Both the position numbers and the translations under genes were made by a program. A DNA stretch of 8,498 nt from Tannerella sp. (GTDB lineage Bacteria; Bacteroidota; Bacteroidia; Bacteroidales; Tannerellaceae). Positions 1 through 5,478 of the stretch are shown here, in pieces. Position 1 is the stretch's first letter. The number at the start of each line of letters is the position of its first letter. Under the pieces are notes generated by a model, which did no database searches, had not been told where the DNA came from, and saw only the letters and a list, made by a program, of their open reading frames with translations. Where the stretch lies: positions 1 to 8,498 of the forward strand of contig JAITQL010000235.1 in assembly GCA_031288935.1 (NCBI GenBank), in the 5' to 3' direction.

Positions 1-54
1 AGATCCGTTTCAGGGCGTGCCGTTCGCGGACCTGAAGTTTCGGCGCCCGGGCTA
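1..54 (+). CDS. C-terminal end of an unidentified protein (partial, 5' end outside window)
   Basis: Starting at base 2, one plus-strand frame is open and reads DPFQGVPFADLKFRRPG before a TAA at 52-54. Its 17 codons are mostly G- or C-ending, like the other genes here, and base composition turns sharply AT-rich directly after the stop, which is what a gene end looks like. The piece is too short to assign a family, and I do not recognise it. The alternative is a minus-strand gene starting at an ATG at 66-64 and leaving the window leftward. That frame is also open and a TACCTTTG box (minus strand, 148-141) lies upstream of it, but its predicted start (MWIFLARAPK) is not convincing. Existence of a coding end is moderately supported; function is unknown. 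Confidence 0.45.
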
Positions 55-137
55 AAAAAATCCACATACTAAACAACAATATTCACATATTTACCCGAGC
101 TTCTCATTATGAAACACAACCTGATTGTAAATTGGCA

Positions 138-161
138 CCGCAAAGGTATAGCTTTTTGCGG
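138..161. other. Small hairpin in the spacer, weak terminator candidate
   Basis: CCGCAAA (138-144) and TTTGCGG (155-161) can form a 7-bp stem around a 10-nt loop. It lies between the ends of two apparently convergent genes, where a bidirectional terminator would be expected. Neither side has a clean U-tract directly after the stem: on the plus strand it is followed by an A-rich run, and on the minus strand by mixed sequence. It also overlaps a TACCTTTG box on the minus strand, so termination is only a weak inference. Nothing else recognisable was found in 55-243. Confidence 0.25.
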
Positions 162-243
162 AACAAAAAAATAGTTTTCGTTAAAAATGCAAATAAAATT
201 TCGTCTTGTCACTTTTCGGGGTCGTCAATCTCATAAAAAACGT

Positions 244-1032
244 TTATTTTTCGTGTTTCAGTTCCCGAAAGAAGCGGGTGCAAGCCTCTGGCCGGTCGGT
301 ATTGATGAAGTCCGTACCAAGCTGATGGAGAAGGCTCCAGGCAACCGGCGAGTCGGGCGTTCCCCAGAAGCGGATCGGTTTTCCGAGCGCGTGCGCCGCG
401 TCGATAGCCTTGCAGAGCGCGCGATAGTCGTCGGGCGACAGGCGTCCGGCGCCATCCCACCGGGTGAAACTGCCCAGACTGAAGCTGATCATGCCGATGC
501 GTTCGAGCTGTTCGGAAGAATAGTCCGTATGCGCCCCGTCGAAGAAAATGAAGGCGGGATAGCGTTCAAAGGCCTCGGCCGGCGGCCGGTCGCCGGAGAT
601 GACGACGCGCACGGCGTGCGGATTGACCCCGGGGTCAAAGACGTCGGGATGGCGTTGCAGCTTGTCGACCAGCAGCTTCAGGGCGGGATCGAAGGGCGTC
701 TTGAGGTCGACGAGCAGGATAAGCTGCCGGTCGGAATTTTTCCACGCCCGTCCGCCGTTGCGCCGGAAGAGGTCGACGAGGGGCCGGAGATAGGCCTCGT
801 CGAGCGAGGGAGCGGAAGGCAAGTCCGCGGCATTGTGAGCAACGAGCAGTTCGTCTTCGCGGCCGGTAGCGAAGATGTCGGCCTCGATGGAAGCAGCCTG
901 TTGCAGGTAAGCCTGAAAGAAGGGGACGTCGCGGTCATAATCGTTGTGCGAATGGATGCGCACGTCCTGCGCCGCAGCGCGGCCCGCCGTCAGCAGACAG
1001 CAGGCGATGAAGAAAACAGTACACTTGTTCAT
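244..1032 (-). CDS. Exported GDPD/PI-PLC-like phosphodiesterase family protein
   Basis: The 262-residue product begins with a signal peptide: a hydrophobic core at about residues 5-16, then AAA|Q near 19-22. It should therefore act in the periplasm or outside the cell. The mature part has the pattern of the TIM-barrel phosphodiesterase superfamily that contains glycerophosphodiester phosphodiesterase and PI-specific phospholipase C. HSHNDY (27-32) supplies the first His, E50-A-D52 the acidic metal ligands, and H66 the second His. Late motifs IRFWGTPDS and TDFINTDRP fit the far end of such a barrel. Length fits the single-domain, uncharacterised bacterial members. The substrate, a phosphodiester of glycerol or inositol type, is inferred and not shown. 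The gene is transcribed away from nusB and has a consensus -7 box 44-51 bp upstream of its ATG. No partner gene is visible on its own strand. Confidence 0.85.
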   Translation of the reverse strand: MNKCTVFFIACCLLTAGRAAAQDVRIHSHNDYDRDVPFFQAYLQQAASIEADIFATGREDELLVAHNAADLPSAPSLDEAYLRPLVDLFRRNGGRAWKNSDRQLILLVDLKTPFDPALKLLVDKLQRHPDVFDPGVNPHAVRVVISGDRPPAEAFERYPAFIFFDGAHTDYSSEQLERIGMISFSLGSFTRWDGAGRLSPDDYRALCKAIDAAHALGKPIRFWGTPDSPVAWSLLHQLGTDFINTDRPEACTRFFRELKHEK

Positions 1033-1075
1033 GTTCGTAGGATGAAATTATACATTATATATATTAATACCGGGG

Positions 1076-1083
1076 CAAATATA
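1076..1083 (-). promoter_or_regulatory. -7 box of the phosphodiesterase promoter
   Basis: The minus strand reads TATATTTG here, an exact match to the Bacteroidota -7 consensus TAnnTTTG. It lies 44-51 bp upstream of the ATG at 1032, leaving a leader of roughly 35-40 nt. A clear TTTG at -33 is missing: the best candidate is TTTC (1109-1106) at a 22-bp spacing, and it falls inside a dyad. Confidence 0.5.
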
Positions 1084-1101
1084 CGACTATTCGGGGATAA
1101 T

Positions 1102-1122
1102 CCGGGAAAAACCGCTTCCCGG
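1102..1122. repeat. Perfect 21-bp dyad, possible operator
   Basis: CCGGGAA (1102-1108) and TTCCCGG (1116-1122) form a perfect inverted repeat around a 7-nt spacer. It lies in the spacer between the divergent phosphodiesterase and nusB genes and covers the expected -33 region of the minus-strand promoter. No T-run follows on either side, so it does not look like a terminator. Size and placement suit a dimeric regulator's site; this is inference. Confidence 0.4.
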
Positions 1123-1151
1123 TCGGGGCAAACCGCATTTCAATCCATGAA

Positions 1152-1222
1152 AAAGATTCATCCGGTTTCGCCTTTTGGAGATGTTTTTTTGCGGAAAATG
1201 TGCGCATGTGCCAAAGATTCAT
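1152..1222. repeat. Direct repeat AAAGATTCAT, two copies
   Basis: The decamer AAAGATTCAT occurs at 1152-1161 and again at 1213-1222, 61 bp apart start to start. The second copy directly abuts the proposed nusB -7 box. The two copies have different flanks, so they are not part of a longer duplication. They may be regulatory or chance in AT-rich DNA. Confidence 0.3.
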
Positions 1223-1230
1223 TATCTTCG
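1199..1230 (+). promoter_or_regulatory. Candidate nusB operon promoter
   Basis: TATCTTCG (1223-1230) differs from the Bacteroidota -7 consensus TAnnTTTG at one base. A TGTG (1199-1202) sits 20 bp upstream, the usual spacing for a -33 TTTG with one mismatch. Transcription would start near 1237, about 28 nt before the nusB ATG. It is imperfect but is the best-placed candidate. Confidence 0.35.
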
Positions 1231-1264
1231 CAAACTGAAATTTACTAAGTAGTTCTTTTATACA

Positions 1265-2191
1265 ATGATTAATAGGATTTTAATCCGCATTAAAGTGTTA
1301 CAGATGGTGTACGCCTACCATCAAAACAGCGACGTGGACTTGAAAGTGGCAGAAAACGAATTGTTTTTGAGTTTACGGCGCTCGTACGACTTGTACTATT
1401 ATTTTTTATTGTTGATTGTGGACGTTACGCGGTTGCAGGAACGGCGTCTCGAAACACGCAAAAGCAAGTACCGTCCGAGCGAGGAGGAACTGAGTCCGAA
1501 CACGCGACTGGTCGACAACCGTTTCGCACAGCAGGTGCAAAGCAACGAAATGCTGCGGAAATACGTGAGGGATCACGGTATTTCGTGGGTGCATGAAGCC
1601 GGTTTCGTGAAACAGATACTGGACCTGATCCTTGCGTCGGATGTGTATAAAACGTATCTGAACAATCCCAATGATTCGTACGAGACCGACCGCGAGTTCT
1701 GGCGATCGGTTTTCCGGCTGCTTCTCTGCGGAAACGAAGACCTGGAGAATGCGCTGGAGGACATGAGCATCTACTGGAACGACGACGTGGACATCATCGA
1801 AACGTTTATCATCAAAACCATCCGGCAGTTCGAGGAATCGGCGGGCAGCGAACAGGAACTGTTGCCGATGTACAAGGACGACGAACACCGCGAGTTCGCC
1901 ATCAAGCTGTTTCGCTACGCGCTGATGCACCGGGCGGAGTATTACGAACGCATCGGCAAGCACCTGAAAAACTGGGAAACGGAGCGCATTGCCCACATGG
2001 ACTTGATCATCATGCAGGTGGCGCTGGCAGAAATCATGTACTTCCCGAAGATTCCCGTCAACGTGACGCTCAGTGAATACATCGACGCGGCCAAGTATTA
2101 CAGCACGCCCCGCAGCGGGACGTTCATCAACGGGATTCTGGATGCCGTGGTTCAGGACTTGAGAAAAGAAAAAATACTGCTGAAGGATTGA
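1265..2191 (+). CDS. nusB: Transcription antitermination factor NusB (long Bacteroidota form)
   Basis: NusB binds boxA RNA together with ribosomal protein S10 (NusE) and keeps RNA polymerase elongating through rRNA operons. This product has 308 residues, about twice the E. coli protein, and it has the long form usual in Bacteroidota. The N-terminus, MINRILIRIKVLQMVYAYHQ, still resembles the first NusB helix. A long charged helical region fills about residues 30-190. The recognisable NusB helical bundle is C-terminal, about 190-305, with NWETERIAHMD (236-246), ALAE, a PVNVTLSEYIDAAKYYS segment and FINGILD (about 287-293). The ATG at 1265 has no Shine-Dalgarno but an AT-rich upstream, typical of the phylum. 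It heads the nusB-yajC-ybbR-coaE cluster; the next gene starts 46 nt downstream. The first ~47 codons are clearly more AT-rich than the rest. Confidence 0.95.
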   Translation: MINRILIRIKVLQMVYAYHQNSDVDLKVAENELFLSLRRSYDLYYYFLLLIVDVTRLQERRLETRKSKYRPSEEELSPNTRLVDNRFAQQVQSNEMLRKYVRDHGISWVHEAGFVKQILDLILASDVYKTYLNNPNDSYETDREFWRSVFRLLLCGNEDLENALEDMSIYWNDDVDIIETFIIKTIRQFEESAGSEQELLPMYKDDEHREFAIKLFRYALMHRAEYYERIGKHLKNWETERIAHMDLIIMQVALAEIMYFPKIPVNVTLSEYIDAAKYYSTPRSGTFINGILDAVVQDLRKEKILLKD

Positions 2192-2237
2192 GTTTCTCGT
2201 ATCCTTGAGGCAATGAATATTAACCGTATTAATAAAA

Positions 2238-2570
2238 ATGAATGATATGAATTTACTTGCAATTTTACTCCAGGCCCCGGCGGAAGCTCCGTCGGAATGG
2301 TCAAAATATCAGGGTATCGTTATGATGGTCGCCATCGTGGCCATCTTTTATTTCCTGATGATCCGTCCGCAGCAAAAGAAACAGAAAGCCGTCCAGAAGG
2401 CACGCGAAGCGCTCAAGACGGGCGACCGGGTCGTTACCGCCGGCGGCATACACGGCCGCATCAAGGAAATACAGGAAACGGCAATGCTGATCAAGGTGGC
2501 TGACGAAGTGTGTCTCCGGGTAGACAAAACAATGGTATATGCTTCTCCGGAAGACATACCGTCCAAATAG
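2238..2570 (+). CDS. yajC: Preprotein translocase subunit YajC
   Basis: YajC is a small inner-membrane protein that associates with SecDF and the SecYEG translocon and supports protein export. The 110-residue product has a short N-terminus, one transmembrane helix at about residues 26-42, and the family's diagnostic IRPQQKKQK directly after it (42-50). The soluble tail contains LKTGDRVVTAGGIHGRI, the conserved KxGDxVxTxGG-type core. Length is typical. The start at 2238 is preferred, although ATG at 2247 (residue 4) is also possible. secD and secF, which neighbour yajC in many Proteobacteria, are not here; linkage to nusB and coaE is the Bacteroidota pattern. The next gene begins 8 nt after the stop, so the two are almost surely co-transcribed. 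Confidence 0.95.
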   Translation: MNDMNLLAILLQAPAEAPSEWSKYQGIVMMVAIVAIFYFLMIRPQQKKQKAVQKAREALKTGDRVVTAGGIHGRIKEIQETAMLIKVADEVCLRVDKTMVYASPEDIPSK

Positions 2571-2578
2571 CGCCCGGC

Positions 2579-3586
2579 ATGTTCCGACTTGATAAATCCA
2601 ATCCGTTCAAGTCAATTGTTTGTTATACCAAGGCCTTTTTTCATCGACGGCAATGGAAAGAGACCCTGGTTTTTCTTTTGTTCGTTTTGCTGTCCGCCGG
2701 TTTCTGGTATTTGCAAAGTCTGCAGGAAGAGATGGAAATGGAGATCGTCCTGCCGGTAAAGTACAAACAGGTGCCGGCGAATATCATCCTGACGGACGAC
2801 AATCCGGTATCCATCCTCTTCCGGGTGAAGGACAAAGGCCTTGTGATGCTCAATTACTCGTGGCTGTGCAAGTTTGCTCCGCTGGAGGTGAACCTGAAAA
2901 ACCTTTCGGGAGAGGACAGCGCCGCCGCCACGGTGAGCCGGAAAACGATCGAGTCCTGCATTTTGAAACAACTGACTTCTTCTACTGCCTTGCTTGGCTT
3001 TGAACCACAAACGGTCGAGGTGCATTATGCGGAATTGCAGCGCAAGGAGTTGCCGGTGGTTGCGGAGCTGTCCGTCTCGCCGGAGCAGGGCTTTCAACTG
3101 GCCGACTCCATGACCGTCACGCCGGCCAGGGTGAGCGTATTCGCAAGCCGGACGGTTCTGGACACGCTGCGCGAGTTGCGAACGGTTCGCATGGAGTTGA
3201 AAAACGTGAACAGGACGCAGACCGTCACGCTGCGCCTGCGGGAAATCGCCGGCGTGCAGATGGATGAGGACGAGGTCGAAGTGACGGCGCCTGTCGAGGA
3301 ATTTACGGAAAAACGGCTGACGATCCCCGTACTGTGCACGGGGTTGCCGGAAAATTATACGCTGCATCTGTTTCCGTCAACCGTCGAAGTCGTATGCAAT
3401 GTGCCCGTGTCGCGTTTCAAGGACGTGTCGGAGAACGATTTCGAGATACGCATGCCCTTTGAAGAATTTGAGGCAAACCGCACGGCGGGAAAGCTGCCGG
3501 TTCGCCTGAACAAACAACCCTCGTGGATTACGTACCCGGCGCTCAATCCGGAGACGGTCGAATTTATCATCGAACAAAACAACTGA
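2579..3586 (+). CDS. YbbR/CdaR-like single-pass membrane protein
   Basis: The 335-residue product has a basic cytoplasmic N-terminus, one transmembrane helix at about 29-46, and a large beta-rich extracytoplasmic part made of roughly three YbbR-type segments (about 52-150, 155-245 and 246-320). Segments start with motifs such as IVLPVKYKQVPANI, ELPVVAEL and RLTIPVLC, and contain VTPARVSVFASR and FPSTVEVVC, the YbbR 'P..V.V' signature. In Firmicutes, YbbR (CdaR) binds and modulates the diadenylate cyclase CdaA. No cyclase gene is in this window, so such a role is unproven here. An upstream GTG at 2510 keeps the frame open but would overlap yajC by 61 bp. The ATG at 2579, 8 nt after yajC, gives a normal family N-terminus and is chosen. 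coaE follows after 4 nt. Confidence 0.88.
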   Translation: MFRLDKSNPFKSIVCYTKAFFHRRQWKETLVFLLFVLLSAGFWYLQSLQEEMEMEIVLPVKYKQVPANIILTDDNPVSILFRVKDKGLVMLNYSWLCKFAPLEVNLKNLSGEDSAAATVSRKTIESCILKQLTSSTALLGFEPQTVEVHYAELQRKELPVVAELSVSPEQGFQLADSMTVTPARVSVFASRTVLDTLRELRTVRMELKNVNRTQTVTLRLREIAGVQMDEDEVEVTAPVEEFTEKRLTIPVLCTGLPENYTLHLFPSTVEVVCNVPVSRFKDVSENDFEIRMPFEEFEANRTAGKLPVRLNKQPSWITYPALNPETVEFIIEQNN

Positions 3587-3590
3587 GGTT

Positions 3591-4220
3591 ATGACGACAA
3601 TAGGTATTACGGGCGGTATCGGAAGCGGCAAGTCGCTGGTTGCATCCCTGCTCGGGACATACGGCATGCCGGTTTACGTGGCCGACGAGGAGAGCAAACA
3701 ACTGGTTGCAACTCTTCCCGTTATTCGTGAACAACTAACCGCCTTGCCGGGAGGGGACGGCATCTACGATGCAAACGGACTGAATCGCCGCCGGATGGCC
3801 GCGCTGATATTCAACGACCCCTCGCTGCTGGCGCAGGTGAACGGGATCATCCATCCGGAAGTAGCCCGCCATTTCCGGCAGTGGCTGTCGGAACAGACGG
3901 CGCCGTATGCCGTGCTGGAATCGGCCATCCTGTTTGAATCGGGTTTCGACCGGCAGGTAGACTGGCGCGTAACCGTATATGCGCCCCGTGCGCTCCGCCT
4001 GCAACGGGTGATGGCACGCGACGGACTGACGGAAGCGGACGTGCTGCGCCGGATGGAAAATCAATGGCCGGACGAAGTCAAAAAGGCTCATTCCGACTTC
4101 GTGATATACAACGACGGGAGCCAGGCATTGATTCCTCAAATAGAAACACTTGTAGCGCATCTTTCCAATCGGGACAGGGAGGCTCCGATTATTTTTCCGG
4201 TTGATTATGCGCGGGATTAA
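3591..4220 (+). CDS. coaE: Dephospho-CoA kinase CoaE
   Basis: CoaE phosphorylates the 3'-hydroxyl of dephospho-CoA with ATP, the last step of coenzyme A synthesis, in the cytoplasm. The 209-residue protein has the P-loop GGIGSGKS (8-15) right at its N-terminus, the substrate-site acidic region ADEESK (31-36, with D32 the likely catalytic Asp), GIIHPEV, and a lid region VMARDGLTEADVLRRMENQWP. It ends with the expected HSDFVIYNDG strand. Length is normal. The ATG follows the ybbR stop by 4 nt, and GAGGT overlapping that stop is one of the few Shine-Dalgarno-like matches in the window. This points to translational coupling with ybbR. Transcription probably comes from the nusB promoter. The next gene is 59 nt downstream and seems to have its own promoter. 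Confidence 0.96.
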   Translation: MTTIGITGGIGSGKSLVASLLGTYGMPVYVADEESKQLVATLPVIREQLTALPGGDGIYDANGLNRRRMAALIFNDPSLLAQVNGIIHPEVARHFRQWLSEQTAPYAVLESAILFESGFDRQVDWRVTVYAPRALRLQRVMARDGLTEADVLRRMENQWPDEVKKAHSDFVIYNDGSQALIPQIETLVAHLSNRDREAPIIFPVDYARD

Positions 4221-4232
4221 AGAGACTTGTAT

Positions 4233-4240
4233 TATATTTG
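4233..4240 (+). promoter_or_regulatory. -7 box for the DUF5606 gene
   Basis: TATATTTG matches the Bacteroidota -7 consensus TAnnTTTG exactly and lies in the 59-nt gap after coaE. A start near 4247 would leave a leader of about 33 nt before the ATG at 4280. No convincing TTTG is found at -33, so the site could be weak or need an activator. It would give this gene and the two behind it transcription independent of nusB. Confidence 0.42.
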
Positions 4241-4279
4241 CGGTCAAAGAAAAAAAGAACTATATTAAAAAGAAGAATT

Positions 4280-4849
4280 ATGTTGAAAACAATTTTGTCG
4301 GTATCCGGACGCCCCGGACTCTTCAGACTGGTATCCCAGGGAAAAAACCTGATGATTATCGAATCGCTGGTTGAAAAAAAGCGAATCCCGGCTTATGCAA
4401 AGGATAAAGTCATTTCACTGGGCGATATAGCTGTCTATACAAATGAAACGGAAATTCCCTTATATAAGGTGTTGAATGGGGTAAAAGCAAAAGAAGGCGG
4501 TGAAAAAGTCACGCTCGACCTGTCCAGGGCTAACCCGGAAGAATTGCGTGCCTATCTGGCGGAAGTGTTGCCCGAATTTGACCGTGAACGGGTATATCCT
4601 ACCGACATCAAGCGTCTGTTAAACTGGTACAATCTTCTGTTGAGCGTCGGCATCACCGATTTTGATCCTGCAAAGGAAGAAGCGGAGAAAGAGAACGCCG
4701 AGCCGGAGGAGACGGAAGCAAGGGAAGAGGCGAAAAAAACGCCCAAGACGCCGGCCGCCGCCGCAGTCAAGAATACGTCCGTGACCAGGAAAAACGTAAC
4801 GGCCAAACCGTCTGTCGGCAAGACAACCCAGCGTACCCGTCAAAAATAA
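4280..4849 (+). CDS. DUF5606 domain-containing protein with charge-segregated tail
   Basis: The 189-residue product opens with MLKTILSVSGRPGLFRLVSQ and KRIPAYAKDKVISLGDIAVYT, the pattern I recall for Bacteroidota proteins annotated DUF5606. A helical second part follows (about 60-130, including NPEELRAYLAEVLPEFDRERVY and TDIKRLLNWYNLLL). Function is not established. The tail from about 131 is low in complexity: first Glu-rich (133-149), then Lys/Arg/Thr/Pro/Ala-rich to the end, strongly basic. Such a tail is probably disordered and could bind nucleic acid or an acidic partner; that is inference. No signal peptide or membrane segment is present. A TTG at 4238 would add 14 residues, but it overlaps the predicted -7 box, and the family begins at MLKT. 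The HTH-cupin gene begins 15 nt downstream, so the two are likely co-transcribed. Confidence 0.85.
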   Translation: MLKTILSVSGRPGLFRLVSQGKNLMIIESLVEKKRIPAYAKDKVISLGDIAVYTNETEIPLYKVLNGVKAKEGGEKVTLDLSRANPEELRAYLAEVLPEFDRERVYPTDIKRLLNWYNLLLSVGITDFDPAKEEAEKENAEPEETEAREEAKKTPKTPAAAAVKNTSVTRKNVTAKPSVGKTTQRTRQK

Positions 4850-4864
4850 TTTAATTACATTCAA

Positions 4865-5419
4865 ATGAACGAGCAGATCATGCAAATCGCGGAACGCCTG
4901 GCCGGGCTGCGCGACGTACTGGACATCAGTGTGGAGGAAATGGCTAACGTATGCAATCTTTCGACGGAGAACTATTTGTTGCTCGAAAGCGGAACCGTGG
5001 ACATCTCCGTCAGCGTACTGCACCGCATCGCCCGGCGATACGGGATCGAACTGACGGTATTGATGTTTGGCGATGAACCGAAAATGAATGCCTACTTCGT
5101 GACGCGCAAGGGCAAAGGCATTGCCGTGGAACGGACGAAAGCATACAAGTATCAGTCGCTGGCGGCCGGATTTACGAAACGGAAGGCCGACCCGTTCCTG
5201 GTAACGGTGCATCCCAAACCGGACGATGAACCGGTCTTCATGAATACGCACGCCGGACAGGAATACAACTACGTCATCAGCGGCCGGCTGCTCTTCCGAA
5301 TCAACGGGAAAGACCTGGTTCTGGAAACGGGAGACAGTGTCTACTTCAATTCCGAACTGCCGCACGGCATGAAAGCGCTCGACGGCCAGTCCGTCTGTTT
5401 CCTTGCCATTATTTTGTAG
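4865..5419 (+). CDS. XRE-type HTH regulator with C-terminal cupin domain
   Basis: The 184-residue protein joins an N-terminal XRE-like helix-turn-helix (about 5-65: LRDVLDISVEEMANVCNLS, YLLLESGTVDISVSVLHRIA) to a C-terminal cupin barrel (about 105-183). This is a common plan for one-component regulators whose cupin senses a small molecule. Cupin motif 1 is NTHAGQEYNYVISG (127-140) and motif 2 contains LPHGMKA (165-171). Compared with the usual HxHxxxE plus a later His, the first His is replaced by N127, while H129, E133 and H167 remain. Metal binding may therefore be altered or retained with three ligands. A linker with FVTRKGKG and ERTKAYKYQSLAAGF is strongly charged and looks like a conserved connecting strand. 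The gene stands 59 nt upstream of an acyl-CoA ligase and is a plausible regulator of it. The ligand is unknown. Confidence 0.88.
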   Translation: MNEQIMQIAERLAGLRDVLDISVEEMANVCNLSTENYLLLESGTVDISVSVLHRIARRYGIELTVLMFGDEPKMNAYFVTRKGKGIAVERTKAYKYQSLAAGFTKRKADPFLVTVHPKPDDEPVFMNTHAGQEYNYVISGRLLFRINGKDLVLETGDSVYFNSELPHGMKALDGQSVCFLAIIL

Positions 5420-5478
5420 CGGGGAAACAACGGGAGGGTGATTTTGAATAAACGTACTAATAAATAATACAGAACAGG

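Noticed and set aside
109..174. 21-codon frame MKHNLIVNWHRKGIAFCGTKK in the left spacer
   Set aside because: It overlaps the hairpin at 138-161, has no ribosome-binding site or promoter match, and is short enough to occur by chance in AT-rich DNA.
187..1248. 353-codon plus-strand frame opposite the phosphodiesterase gene
   Set aside because: It is in register with the real minus-strand codons, has no recognisable motif, and the minus-strand frame has a signal peptide and GDPD-type residues.
2510..2578. GTG start 23 codons upstream of the YbbR ATG
   Set aside because: It would overlap yajC by 61 bp and add a non-family N-terminus; the ATG at 2579 gives the expected short cytoplasmic segment before the membrane helix.
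5413..5446. TTTG-N22-TGATTTTG as a ligase promoter
   Set aside because: The -7 box has a mismatch at a strongly conserved base and the spacing is at the long limit; co-transcription from upstream explains expression equally well.
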